From Macrococcoides equi (GTDB lineage: Bacteria; Bacillota; Bacilli; Staphylococcales; Staphylococcaceae): 64,000 nt of DNA. The position numbers and the translations under genes are program-made. Of this stretch, positions 43,308 through 52,185 are shown in pieces. The number at the start of each line of letters is the position of its first letter. The stretch's first letter is position 1. The DNA lies in NCBI RefSeq assembly GCF_047425865.1, contig NZ_CP179735.1, one strand, 5' to 3'. Below the pieces are notes generated by a model. That model saw nothing but the letters and a program-made list of their open reading frames with translations. It was not told the DNA's origin and did no database searches.

Positions 43308-43851
43308 GAAACTTGTTGAAGAGAAACTACCTAAAAAAAGATATGAGCATTCATTGCGTGTAGCTGAAACCGCAATTAAAATGGCTCAAATTTTTGAGGG
43401 TGATGAAGAACGTGTTGAAATGGCGGGGATTTTGCATGACTACGCGAAATATGAAGATTTGAGTGTATTATATCAAGGTGTAACTGAGTATAAGCTAGAT
43501 ACTGATTTATTGTCATATAATTCTGAAATTCTACATGGACCTGTTGGAGCAGCCTACATGAAGGACAAACACAATATCGATGAAGAAATATACAACGCAA
43601 TCTATTACCATACAACTGGTCGTGCGGGCATGGGTTTAAATGAAAAAATCATTTTTATCAGTGACTATATTGAGCCAGGCCGAACGCAACCTGGTGTTGA
43701 AGACATAAGAGATATTGTATTTAAGGAGAAGGACCTGGACAAAGCAATATATGAAATTTCAAAACGTACGGCAATATACTTAATTAGTAATGACAAACCG
43801 ATTTATCCAAAAACGATTGAATGTCTGAACTATTATAATTTACAAAAGTAA
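43288..43851 (+). CDS. yqeK: HD-domain bis(5'-nucleosyl)-tetraphosphatase (symmetrical) YqeK
   Basis: HD hydrolase of 187 residues: YEHSLRVAETAI supplies the first His, GILHDYAKY the HD pair, HGPVGAAYM and YYHTTGRAGM further metal ligands. Members hydrolyse Ap4A to ADP. The long 20-bp overlap with nadD implies translational coupling, and the product may regulate nucleotide pools near NAD synthesis. AAAGGAAC within nadD is its ribosome site. Confidence 0.95.
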   Translation: MKQKKAKKLVEEKLPKKRYEHSLRVAETAIKMAQIFEGDEERVEMAGILHDYAKYEDLSVLYQGVTEYKLDTDLLSYNSEILHGPVGAAYMKDKHNIDEEIYNAIYYHTTGRAGMGLNEKIIFISDYIEPGRTQPGVEDIRDIVFKEKDLDKAIYEISKRTAIYLISNDKPIYPKTIECLNYYNLQK

Positions 43852-43869
43852 ACGAAAAGGAATGATTGA

Positions 43870-44223
43870 ATGGAAGCAAAAGCATTACTAGAACTTGCAT
43901 TTAACGCATGTGATAATAAAAGAGCGGAAGATATTATAGGAATAAATGTTGCGAATGTAACTGGAATTACGGATTATTTTGTAATCTGTGAAGGTAATAG
44001 TGATCGTCAAGTTCAGGCAATCGCTCGTGAAGTAAAAGACGAAGCACAAAAGAATGGCATTGAGGTGCACCGTTTAGAAGGATTTAATGAAGCACGCTGG
44101 ATTTTAGTAGACTTAGGGGATGTCGTTGTCCACGTATTTCACCATGAAGAAAGAGATTACTATAATCTCGAAAAACTGTATAGAGACCAGGAAATCATTG
44201 AATACACGCCGGAGCAAGTATAA
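43870..44223 (+). CDS. rsfS: ribosomal silencing factor RsfS
   Basis: The 117-residue factor binds L14 on the 50S subunit and blocks joining in starvation. Family motifs are IIGINVANVTGITDYFVICEG (split across about 21-41), NSDRQVQAIA and HVFHHEERDYYNLEKLY. AAAGGAATG precedes the ATG. The stop is directly adjacent to the yqeM start. Confidence 0.96.
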   Translation: MEAKALLELAFNACDNKRAEDIIGINVANVTGITDYFVICEGNSDRQVQAIAREVKDEAQKNGIEVHRLEGFNEARWILVDLGDVVVHVFHHEERDYYNLEKLYRDQEIIEYTPEQV

Positions 44224-44946
44224 ATGTCGTACAATCAATTTGCATCAATCTATGATGCATTTATGTATGATCAACCTTATGATAAATGGTTTGAAATTGT
44301 TCATCCATATTTAAAGGACAATTTACTGGATTTAGCGACAGGTACAGGTTCTTTCATATCATTGATTCCAAAAAGCATATCAGTCACTGGTGTTGATTTA
44401 AGTGAGGAAATGCTGTCAATTGCTGCGATGAAGCGTCCGGATGTTACACTCATTGCACAGGATATGAGAGAACTAGCGCTCAATCAAACGTTTCAGACCA
44501 TCACATGTTTATGCGATAGCTTGAATTATCTGGAATCAAAAGTAGATGTGATGTCAACATTTGAATGTGTGAATCGCCATTTAGGACAGGATGGTGTATT
44601 TATTTTTGATGTTCATAGTACATTAAAATTTGACGCATATTTTAATAATCAGACATATAGTGATGAATTGCCAGGTATGGTTTATATTTGGCATGCAATT
44701 GAATCTGAAAAGCCTTACGCTGTTCATCATGATTTAACATTTTTTATCGAAGAAAATGATGCATATCATCGTTTTGATGAACAACATTATCAAAGAACCT
44801 TTGAAATAGAAGACTATCATGAAATGCTCAGCCAAACAGGATTTAAAGTTGAAAAAATATTTTTCGATTTTGATCCGACACATACGATTGATGAACAGAC
44901 TAGTCACTATTTTGACAGGGTGTTTTTTGTAGCAAAAAAGATATAA
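44224..44946 (+). CDS. yqeM: class I SAM-dependent methyltransferase YqeM
   Basis: The 240-residue methyltransferase has the SAM motif LLDLATGTGSFISLI (about 34-48), VTGVDLSEEML and FDVHSTLKFDAYF. The substrate is unknown; the gene is the standard last member of the yqeH-rsfS operon, which suggests a ribosomal or tRNA target, but that is inference. ATG directly follows the rsfS stop, with GGAG 9-12 nt upstream. Confidence 0.92.
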   Translation: MSYNQFASIYDAFMYDQPYDKWFEIVHPYLKDNLLDLATGTGSFISLIPKSISVTGVDLSEEMLSIAAMKRPDVTLIAQDMRELALNQTFQTITCLCDSLNYLESKVDVMSTFECVNRHLGQDGVFIFDVHSTLKFDAYFNNQTYSDELPGMVYIWHAIESEKPYAVHHDLTFFIEENDAYHRFDEQHYQRTFEIEDYHEMLSQTGFKVEKIFFDFDPTHTIDEQTSHYFDRVFFVAKKI

Positions 44947-44988
44947 TCAATAAAATAAAATTTAAATTATGACAAATAAAATATTTTT

Positions 44989-45025
44989 AACACTTCTACA
45001 GATAAATATGTGGAGGTGTTTTTTT
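44989..45025 (+). terminator. terminator-like hairpin that overlaps the comEA ribosome site
   Basis: AACACTTCTAC (44989-44999) pairs with GTGGAGGTGTT (45010-45020), two G-T pairs; T-run 45019-45025 abuts the comEA ATG. The GGAGG site (45012-45016) lies within the 3' arm. Confidence 0.78.
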
Positions 45026-45706
45026 ATGGATTTTCAAATTCTTAAAGACTGGATTATCAATAATAAAACGATTGCAGTAATGTTTACGCTCACTCTATGT
45101 CTATTGGGTATTATCTTTGCTCAAAATTGGGAACAACCTGAACAAAAGACTGGTTTTACAATAGGACAGCCAAGTAATATCCAGCAAAAAGAGGCTCAAG
45201 ATAATACAGTAAATTATAATAAGGGAATTACCACCACTAATGAAAAGAAAGTTTCTGAAATTACTGTAGATATAAAAGGGGCTGTTAAATTCAGAGGTGT
45301 ATATCCCTCTAAATCAAATATGTTGGTAAATGACGTTGTACAGCTCGCACAACCATTAAAAAATGCTGATCTTGATGCTGTAAATTTAGCAGCACCATTA
45401 CAGGACGCTATGGTAATATATGTTCCTTATGAGGGTGAAGTAAAAGAAGACAAATTCTCAATGTATAGTAGTCATAAGACTTCACCCCAAGGAAATTTAA
45501 AAAATGGCAATCAAAAAATAATCAACATTAATAAAGATGAGCAAAGTGCATTAGAAGAAATTCCCGGCATAGGACCAAAAAAAGCGCAGGAAATTATTCA
45601 GTATAGAGATAGTAATGGCGGCTTTAAGTCAATTGAGGAAATTAAAGAAATTAAAGGTATAGGTGAAAAAACATTTGAGGGTCTTAAAGACTATATTGAA
45701 ATATAA
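45026..45706 (+). CDS. comEA: DNA-uptake receptor ComEA
   Basis: Membrane-bound dsDNA receptor for natural transformation. The 226-residue protein has an N-terminal anchor helix (about 17-34), a long linker, a SLBB domain (ITVDIKGAVKFRGVYPSKSN, about 78-140), and a C-terminal helix-hairpin-helix domain (LEEIPGIGPKKAQEIIQYR, IKGIGEKTFEGLKDYI). The start at 45026 is preceded by GGAGG, 9 nt upstream. Expression may be limited by the hairpin at 44989-45025. comEB follows after 71 bp and has its own promoter. Confidence 0.95.
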   Translation: MDFQILKDWIINNKTIAVMFTLTLCLLGIIFAQNWEQPEQKTGFTIGQPSNIQQKEAQDNTVNYNKGITTTNEKKVSEITVDIKGAVKFRGVYPSKSNMLVNDVVQLAQPLKNADLDAVNLAAPLQDAMVIYVPYEGEVKEDKFSMYSSHKTSPQGNLKNGNQKIININKDEQSALEEIPGIGPKKAQEIIQYRDSNGGFKSIEEIKEIKGIGEKTFEGLKDYIEI

Positions 45707-45722
45707 CCAGTAAATTACCATC

Positions 45723-45751
45723 TTGAATAAAATGTGAATAAATATTACAAT
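45723..45751 (+). promoter_or_regulatory. sigma-A promoter of comEB-comEC
   Basis: TTGAAT (45723-45728), 17-bp spacer, TACAAT (45746-45751). It gives comEB-comEC transcription independent of comEA. Confidence 0.72.
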
Positions 45752-45777
45752 GAGTTCAAAACGACGTAGGTGATGAG

Positions 45778-46239
45778 ATGGAAAGAATTCAGTGGAATGA
45801 ATATTTTATGGCACAGTCACAGTTACTGGCTTTACGTTCAACATGTACAAGACTTAGTGTCGGTGCAACAATTGTTAAAGATAACCGAATTATAGCGGGT
45901 GGTTATAATGGGTCAGTATCAGGTGAGGTCCATTGTATAGACGAAGGTTGCTACATTGAAGATGGTCATTGTATACGTACGATACATGCTGAAATGAATG
46001 CTTTATTACAATGCTCAAAAATGGGTGTATCAACAGAAGGTGCGGATATTTATGTGACACACTTCCCGTGCATTCATTGTACTAAATCCATTATTCAGGC
46101 AGGTATCAAAAAAATATATTATGCAAGTGACTATAAAAATCATCCATATGCGATTGAATTATTAAATAAAGCAAATGTTACATTTGAAAAAATAGAATTC
46201 AATCCACAACATGTCGCTGCTTATTTTGAACAAATGTAA
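45778..46239 (+). CDS. comEB: dCMP deaminase family protein ComEB
   Basis: The 153-residue zinc-dependent deaminase has RLSVGATIVKDNRIIAGGYNG, the catalytic HAEMNALLQ (His/Glu, about 72-80) and PCIHCTKSIIQ (zinc Cys pair). It deaminates dCMP to dUMP for thymidylate synthesis and is not needed for DNA uptake in Bacillus. The start is preceded by AGGTGATGAG. comEC follows after 14 bp. Confidence 0.96.
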   Translation: MERIQWNEYFMAQSQLLALRSTCTRLSVGATIVKDNRIIAGGYNGSVSGEVHCIDEGCYIEDGHCIRTIHAEMNALLQCSKMGVSTEGADIYVTHFPCIHCTKSIIQAGIKKIYYASDYKNHPYAIELLNKANVTFEKIEFNPQHVAAYFEQM

Positions 46240-46253
46240 GGACTGGAGGTCAC

Positions 46254-48548
46254 GTGGGATTCGTTGTCGTCATACTGATAATTTCAGCTCTTTTATGGTT
46301 ACACAGTAAAATAGTTGCGATTATTCTGTTACTTTTTGCATCGTTATACATCATTAAAAAACAGATGGTCAATTGGATTGCTGTGTTCATTGCTGCATTC
46401 TTTATTCCATTATATTTTTATAGTCATAATGACTTTAAGCGTATTGAATTACCATTTGACTATGAGTATAAAGAACATGCTGATATAGACTTTCGTTTAA
46501 CTGATGAACTGAAGGTGGATGGCAACCTTTTGACAGGTAGCATGACAATTCAAAACAAAGCCTATCAATTTTTCTATAAAATACAAAATGAATCTGAAAA
46601 AAATTATTTAATGCAAAGTAAGCTATTTTTCAAAAGATGTCATGCACTTGTTGAATTCCAACACATTATTCCCAATACTAATTATTCAGGGTTTAATTAT
46701 GATACATTTCTATTTCACAATCATAAAGTAGGTAGCTTAAAACTTACTAAAATTAATTGGCAGGCGTGTCATCCTAGTACACTTTCATTAACTGAGCATA
46801 TAAAACTTTACCGAAAAAATATCGCACTTGAAATGCATCATTCGCAGGTTAAGCATTCAGCCTATCTTATAGCACTTACATTAGGTGACACAACGTATTT
46901 GAGTAAAGATGATATGGATGAACTTAAGACTTTAGGAATCTACCATCTTTACGCAATTAGTGGTAGTCATGTCGCTGTGATATCGGTATTTTTATATTTC
47001 TTCCTACGCCGCGCTCAATTACCACTTGCCATGTGCCAGTTAATGCTTGTTATACTGCTGCCTATCTATATGGTATTTACAGGTGGACAGCCATCTGTTT
47101 TTCGCTCAACAATTTTTATACTGCTTATCATTTTTAACCCTGATAAACGACTACAGATCAGTGATTTACTATCTTTAACTTTCATCATCAATCTTTTATA
47201 CGATCCATTTTCAATCTTTGATATTGGTTTTCAGTTATCTTATGTGATTTGCTTTAGCTTTATTTTAATTTTGCCTCTTTATAAAGATACATCTCAATTT
47301 TTTCAATTTCTTCTTATTAATTTAGTCTCACAGTTCGTTACATTACCAATACTTCTTTACCACTTTAACAATAATTATTTTATTGGCCTATTTACAAATA
47401 TTTTTTACATCCCATTATTTTCAGTAGTGATATTTCCATGCTGTACATTTGTACTTATATTATTCATGACACGGTTAACGCCGCCATTTTTATTAAATAT
47501 TGTTGACTATTCATTTATATTAAATGATTATTTAACTAAATTATTTTTAAATTTTTCACATCTTGAACTAGTTGTAAAACATCAATCGATTGTTTTCTAT
47601 GTCATCTTAATTGTAGCTATATTGAAGTTGTTTTCGGTAAAGATTTCACACAAAGTTACTGCACTGGTATTAATATCGATATTATTTTTGGTTTCTATAA
47701 GTAATCGTCATGATAGAATACATTTTTTAGATGTTGGACAAGGGGATGCTATTGTGATGGAACTGGAGAATAAGGTAATAATGATAGACACAGGCGGACA
47801 AATTGATTTTGGAGAAGTTTGGGAAAAGAGAGAGAATGCACAGAATATAAGTGAGAAAACGACTATCCCTTTTTTAAAATATAATGGTATTTCAAAAATT
47901 GATGCACTTATAATAACGCATCCAGATATGGATCATTTCGGTGAAACTGAACATTTGATTGAAGCAGGAGTCATTAAAAGCATTATCTTAAATCCAAATG
48001 CTTTTGGCAGTGAAAAATATAAAAAAGTGATTGAATTAGCTGAAAAGAAAAAAGTAGAGCTTTATGATGTGAATGATTTATTATTTGAAACGAATCACAA
48101 TGACAACATAGGGGCATTACTGGTAGGAAAGAATTATCAGTTGAAACTTTATAATGCGGGTGAAACGGGTGAGGAAAATAATGATAGTATTGTAGCTATA
48201 TTAAAATATGCAAAACCTGGTAGAAACATTTTATTTTTGGGCGATTTAGGGAAAGTATTCGAAGCAGAAATTTTATCTCAAATCACTGATAGAATAAACA
48301 TCGTAAAGATTGGTCATCACGGGAGTAATACAAGCACGAGTGAAGCTTTAATCAAAAGATATCCGGAGTACGGTATAATATCGGCAGGGAGAAAAAATCG
48401 TTATAATCATCCTCATGATGAAACGATTCAGTTATTAAGACAACATCATATCAAAATATTCAATACGCAAACAGATGGAAGAATTTCAATCGATTTATCC
48501 ACCGGGGAAATTGAAACTCAGTATCAAAATATATTTAAAAGACAATAA
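46254..48548 (+). CDS. comEC: DNA-uptake channel ComEC/Rec2
   Basis: The 764-residue polytopic protein carries ssDNA across the membrane. It starts with two hydrophobic helices, then an OB-like DUF4131 region (about 60-180), a competence domain of many helices with LYAISGSHVAVIS (about 231-243) and a C-terminal metallo-beta-lactamase domain: VGQGDAIVMELENKVIMID, ITHPDMDHFGE, FLGDLG and IGHHGSNTSTSE. All parts are intact, so it is likely functional. GTG start with GGAGGT upstream. Confidence 0.95.
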   Translation: MGFVVVILIISALLWLHSKIVAIILLLFASLYIIKKQMVNWIAVFIAAFFIPLYFYSHNDFKRIELPFDYEYKEHADIDFRLTDELKVDGNLLTGSMTIQNKAYQFFYKIQNESEKNYLMQSKLFFKRCHALVEFQHIIPNTNYSGFNYDTFLFHNHKVGSLKLTKINWQACHPSTLSLTEHIKLYRKNIALEMHHSQVKHSAYLIALTLGDTTYLSKDDMDELKTLGIYHLYAISGSHVAVISVFLYFFLRRAQLPLAMCQLMLVILLPIYMVFTGGQPSVFRSTIFILLIIFNPDKRLQISDLLSLTFIINLLYDPFSIFDIGFQLSYVICFSFILILPLYKDTSQFFQFLLINLVSQFVTLPILLYHFNNNYFIGLFTNIFYIPLFSVVIFPCCTFVLILFMTRLTPPFLLNIVDYSFILNDYLTKLFLNFSHLELVVKHQSIVFYVILIVAILKLFSVKISHKVTALVLISILFLVSISNRHDRIHFLDVGQGDAIVMELENKVIMIDTGGQIDFGEVWEKRENAQNISEKTTIPFLKYNGISKIDALIITHPDMDHFGETEHLIEAGVIKSIILNPNAFGSEKYKKVIELAEKKKVELYDVNDLLFETNHNDNIGALLVGKNYQLKLYNAGETGEENNDSIVAILKYAKPGRNILFLGDLGKVFEAEILSQITDRINIVKIGHHGSNTSTSEALIKRYPEYGIISAGRKNRYNHPHDETIQLLRQHHIKIFNTQTDGRISIDLSTGEIETQYQNIFKRQ

Positions 48549-48550
48549 AA

Positions 48551-48576
48551 AAAGAAGCGAATGCTCGCTTCTTAAA
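48551..48576. terminator. terminator between comEC and yqzM
   Basis: AAGAAGCGA / TCGCTTCTT with loop ATGC; A-rich on the left and short T on the right, so it may serve both convergent genes. Confidence 0.75.
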
Positions 48577-48578
48577 AA

Positions 48579-48713
48579 TTATTTAGCGACTAAGTCGAAG
48601 ATTTGAGCAATAATGTAAATTGTTGCAAATCCACCAAAGCCTAATAAAAATGCGAAACCTGAGTCTTGAACATCATTATTTTTAGATTGTGTGTTTTTTT
48701 CAAAATGATTCAT
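48579..48713 (-). CDS. yqzM: YqzM family small membrane protein
   Basis: Forty-four codons: MNHFEKNTQSKNNDVQDSGF then a hydrophobic segment AFLLGFGGFATIYIIAQIF and a short LVAK end. It matches Bacillus YqzM in length, sequence pattern and position between comEC and holA on the opposite strand. It has one transmembrane helix and an unknown function. The minus-strand start has AGGGGG 9-13 nt upstream. Confidence 0.88.
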   Translation of the reverse strand: MNHFEKNTQSKNNDVQDSGFAFLLGFGGFATIYIIAQIFDLVAK

Positions 48714-48811
48714 TTTTAAAAACCCCCTACTTTTCTATCTATTTAAGTATATGATAATGCGCTAAAAAAAGCTATAATGAAATTAAGATTTTTAAGTTAG
48801 GAGTGCTCATT

Positions 48812-49780
48812 TTGAGTCACATTTATTTAGTTTACGGCTCGACAAAGCCACTTGTAGAAGAAAAGGTTGAAAAAATCATAGAACAGTATATTAGTGTGCC
48901 TGATGAATTTAATTTTAGCCGCTATGATATGCAGGAAACCCCGTTTGAAATGATTGCAGAAGATGCGATGACATTGCCTTTTCTAAGTGATCAGAAAGTC
49001 ATTATCATAAACAACAGTTTTATTTTTACTGGTGAGAAAGTAAAGACAGCACACGAAATTAATCTGGATAAAGTTGTGAATTTTCTTGAAAATTTTGAAG
49101 GTCCGAATGTAGTCATTTTTAAAGTGTTACAGGATAAATTAGATGAACGAAAAAAAATTGTTAAACGTATCAAAAAATTGCATACCGTTGAAAAGATTGA
49201 ACCATTAGATGAATCAGGTATAAAAACGTTGATTAAGCAAAATCTCAATCAACATTTTAAGGATATTAAAGCAGATGCACTTGATGAAATGATTCAGCTT
49301 ACTGGTTTAAATTATAGTAATATTACTAAAGAAATGGACAAATTAATTCTTTATACAGGAGATACACCAGTCATTACTAAGCAGGATGTTTCTGAAGTGG
49401 TAAGCCGTAGTCTGGAGCAAAATGTATTTTTATTAACGGATTATATTACACAGGGAAATAAAAAAAGAGCGATTCATTTGATGAAAGATTTAATTAATAT
49501 GAAAGAGGAACCAATTAAATTACTTGCATTAATAAGTAGTCAATACCGTTTATTTTATCAAGTTAAAATTTTATCACAAAAGGGATTCAGTGAAGCTCAG
49601 ATTGCTAAGCAGGTAAAAGTACATCCTTACAGAGTTAAATTGTCTTTAAGAAAAGTAAAACAGCTAGAGATTAATAAATTGTTAGATATAATGAAGGAAT
49701 GTGCGGATACCGATTATGCTTTGAAATCAAGTTATCTTGATAAAGTTTTGATTTTAGAACTATTTATTCTAAAGATATAG
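48812..49780 (+). CDS. holA: DNA polymerase III delta subunit HolA
   Basis: Clamp-loader subunit that opens the beta clamp. The 322-residue protein starts SHIYLVYGSTKPLVEE and has the DNA_pol3_delta features NFSRYDMQETPFEMIAEDAMTLPF and KVIIINN, an AAA+-like fold without a Walker A motif, and a C-terminal collar domain (SQYRLFYQVK). TTG at 48812 follows TAGGAG by 8 nt; GTG at 48803 overlaps that site. A TATAAT lies at 48773-48778. Confidence 0.94.
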   Translation: MSHIYLVYGSTKPLVEEKVEKIIEQYISVPDEFNFSRYDMQETPFEMIAEDAMTLPFLSDQKVIIINNSFIFTGEKVKTAHEINLDKVVNFLENFEGPNVVIFKVLQDKLDERKKIVKRIKKLHTVEKIEPLDESGIKTLIKQNLNQHFKDIKADALDEMIQLTGLNYSNITKEMDKLILYTGDTPVITKQDVSEVVSRSLEQNVFLLTDYITQGNKKRAIHLMKDLINMKEEPIKLLALISSQYRLFYQVKILSQKGFSEAQIAKQVKVHPYRVKLSLRKVKQLEINKLLDIMKECADTDYALKSSYLDKVLILELFILKI

Positions 49781-49794
49781 GAAATAAAATATGA

Positions 49795-49846
49795 AAAAAA
49801 CCGAACTGGCATTATAGAGTAATCTATAATGCCGATTCGGTTTTAA
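49795..49846. terminator. strong bidirectional terminator between holA and rpsT
   Basis: Long stem AAAACCGAA..GGCATTATAGA / TCTATAATGCC..TTCGGTTTT with loop GTAA and a 2-nt internal mismatch; T- or A-runs on both sides. Confidence 0.9.
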
Positions 49847-49888
49847 AATGTGTAAAGTCTCAAGACCTTATGCACAGTTTGGTATTAA

Positions 49889-50137
49889 TTATTTGTTACG
49901 CATTACTTGTGATTTTAAACGGTCAGCTTTATTAGAGTGGATTAAGTTGCTTTTTGCAGCTTTATCAATCTTTTTAACAGCTACTTGTACTAATTCTGAT
50001 TTATTGTCAGCGTTGTTTTCAATTGCCGCTTTAGCATTTTTCACAGCAGTACGCATATCATTCTTTTGAGAAATGTTAGCTTGTTGTGCTTTATTGTTAG
50101 TTGTAACACGTTTGATTGCAGATTTAATGTTTGGCAT
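49889..50137 (-). CDS. rpsT: 30S ribosomal protein S20
   Basis: The 82-residue basic protein MPNIKSAIKRVTTNNKAQQ binds the 5' domain of 16S rRNA early in assembly. It is a helical bundle with no unusual features; AGGAGGTGAC precedes the minus-strand ATG. It is monocistronic and convergent with holA, divergent from lepA, as in other Staphylococcaceae. Confidence 0.97.
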   Translation of the reverse strand: MPNIKSAIKRVTTNNKAQQANISQKNDMRTAVKNAKAAIENNADNKSELVQVAVKKIDKAAKSNLIHSNKADRLKSQVMRNK

Positions 50138-50244
50138 AATGTCACCTCCTAGAAATGTCTTGCACTTAAAATAGATATTTTGATTGCAACAAGAAATATT
50201 TTATCAAAAACACACGCTATATGCAATCTATATTTTAAAACTAA

Positions 50245-50273
50245 TTGAACTACTGTATAAGAGTTGTTATAAT
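50245..50273 (+). promoter_or_regulatory. sigma-A promoter of lepA
   Basis: TTGAAC (50245-50250), 17-bp spacer, TATAAT (50268-50273). Confidence 0.85.
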
Positions 50274-50311
50274 CAAATATACGTACAATTTAAGAAAGTT
50301 GGGCAAAAAAC

Positions 50312-52135
50312 ATGAATAATGAACAGCGTTTATCCCGTCAGGAAAAAATAAGAAACTTCTCAATTATTGCGCATATCGATCATGGTAAATCGACATTAGC
50401 AGATAGAATATTAGAAAATACAAAAACTGTAGCATCTCGAGAAATGAAGTCTCAGTTGCTTGACTCTATGGATTTAGAAAGAGAACGTGGTATAACAATT
50501 AAATTGAACGCGGTTCAATTAAATTATACCGCTAAAGATGGCGAGACATATATTTTTCATCTGATCGACACCCCTGGACACGTCGACTTTACATATGAAG
50601 TATCACGTAGTCTTGCTGCTTGCGAAGGAGCCATTCTTGTTGTAGATGCTGCACAAGGGATTGAAGCACAGACATTAGCGAATGTTTATTTAGCTTTAGA
50701 TAATGATTTAGAATTATTACCAGTTATTAATAAAATTGACTTGCCTGCTGCAGAACCAGAGCGAGTGCGTCAGGAAATAGAAGATGTTATTGGTTTAGAT
50801 GCGAGTGAAGCGGTTCTTGCATCTGCCAAAGCGAATATTGGTATCGAGGAAATTTTAGAACAAATCGTTGAAAAAGTACCCGCACCAATGGGTGATCCTG
50901 AAGCGCCTCTCAAAGCGCTTATCTTTGATAGTGCTTTCGATGCATATCGTGGCGTTATTTCATCAATTCGAATCATTGATGGCACAGTTAAACCTGGTGA
51001 TAAAATCAAAATGATGTCTACAGGCAAGACATTTGATGTAGTTGAAGTAGGCATTAACACACCTAAACAATTACCGGTAAATGAACTAACAGTAGGAGAT
51101 GTAGGTTATATCGCTGCTTCAATAAAAAATGTTGCTGACTCACGTGTTGGTGACACAATCACTTTAGCCGATCATCCTGCTGAAGAACCACTACAAGGTT
51201 ACAAAAAAATGAATCCAATGGTATTCTGTGGAATTTATCCAATTGATACAGGTAAATATAATGATTTACGTGAAGCGTTAGAGAAGCTTCAACTTAATGA
51301 TGCATCATTAGAATTTGAAGCAGAAACTTCTCAAGCGCTAGGATTTGGATTCCGTGTTGGATTCCTTGGCTTGTTACATATGGAAATTATACAAGAGCGT
51401 ATCGAACGTGAATTTGGTATTGAATTAATAGCAACAGCGCCATCTGTAATTTATAAATGTGAAATGACAGATAAGTCTGAAGTTATTGTAGATAATCCAT
51501 CTAAGATGCCTGATCCACAAAAAATCGATAAAATCTATGAACCGTATGTTAAAGCAAGTATAATGGTTCCTAATGATTATGTAGGTTCAGTAATGGAATT
51601 ATGTCAAAGAAAACGAGGTAATTTCAAGACGATGGATTATATGGATGATATTCGTGTGAATATTATTTACGAAATTCCATTATCAGAAGTAGTATTTGAT
51701 TTCTTTGATCAGTTAAAATCAAATACAAAAGGCTATGCTTCATTTGATTATGAATTAATCGGTTATCAGGAAAGTCGTTTAGTGAAGATGGATATATTAT
51801 TGAATGGTGAAAGTGTTGATGCATTAAGTTTTATTGTCCATAGAGATTTCGCATATGAACGCGGAAAAGTCATCGTTGAAAAACTAAAAACATTAATCCC
51901 TCGCCAACAGTTTGAGGTGCCTGTGCAAGCTGCTATCGGACAAAAGATTATTGCACGTACCAATATTAAATCTATTGGTAAAAACGTACTTGCAAAATGT
52001 TACGGTGGAGATATCTCACGAAAACGTAAACTTTTAGAAAAACAAAAAGCTGGTAAGGCGAAAATGAAAGCAGTCGGTTCGGTAGAAATACCTCAGGATG
52101 CTTTCCTAGCAGTACTAAAAATGGACGAAGAATAA
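50312..52135 (+). CDS. lepA: translation elongation factor 4 (LepA)
   Basis: Ribosome-bound GTPase of 607 residues affecting initiation and back-translocation. G1 IAHIDHGKSTLADRI (about 19-33), G2 ERGITIKL, G3 LIDTPGHVDF and G4 VINKIDLP are intact. The LepA-specific C-terminal domain (SIGKNVLAKCYGGDISRKRKLLEKQ) is present and domain IV of EF-G is absent, separating it from EF-G. No strong ribosome site is seen (weak GGG upstream), so translation may be modest. Confidence 0.98.
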   Translation: MNNEQRLSRQEKIRNFSIIAHIDHGKSTLADRILENTKTVASREMKSQLLDSMDLERERGITIKLNAVQLNYTAKDGETYIFHLIDTPGHVDFTYEVSRSLAACEGAILVVDAAQGIEAQTLANVYLALDNDLELLPVINKIDLPAAEPERVRQEIEDVIGLDASEAVLASAKANIGIEEILEQIVEKVPAPMGDPEAPLKALIFDSAFDAYRGVISSIRIIDGTVKPGDKIKMMSTGKTFDVVEVGINTPKQLPVNELTVGDVGYIAASIKNVADSRVGDTITLADHPAEEPLQGYKKMNPMVFCGIYPIDTGKYNDLREALEKLQLNDASLEFEAETSQALGFGFRVGFLGLLHMEIIQERIEREFGIELIATAPSVIYKCEMTDKSEVIVDNPSKMPDPQKIDKIYEPYVKASIMVPNDYVGSVMELCQRKRGNFKTMDYMDDIRVNIIYEIPLSEVVFDFFDQLKSNTKGYASFDYELIGYQESRLVKMDILLNGESVDALSFIVHRDFAYERGKVIVEKLKTLIPRQQFEVPVQAAIGQKIIARTNIKSIGKNVLAKCYGGDISRKRKLLEKQKAGKAKMKAVGSVEIPQDAFLAVLKMDEE

Positions 52136-52140
52136 CAATA

Positions 52141-52174
52141 AACACGATTGTATCTTACAATCGTGTTTTGTTTT
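52141..52174 (+). terminator. terminator after lepA
   Basis: AACACGATTGT / ACAATCGTGTT, loop ATCTT, then TTTTGTTTT. Confidence 0.82.
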
Positions 52175-52185
52175 AAGGAGAAAAT

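Noticed and set aside
49848..50069. Plus-strand 73-codon ORF over rpsT
   Set aside because: Antisense shadow of the S20 gene, starting in the terminator region.
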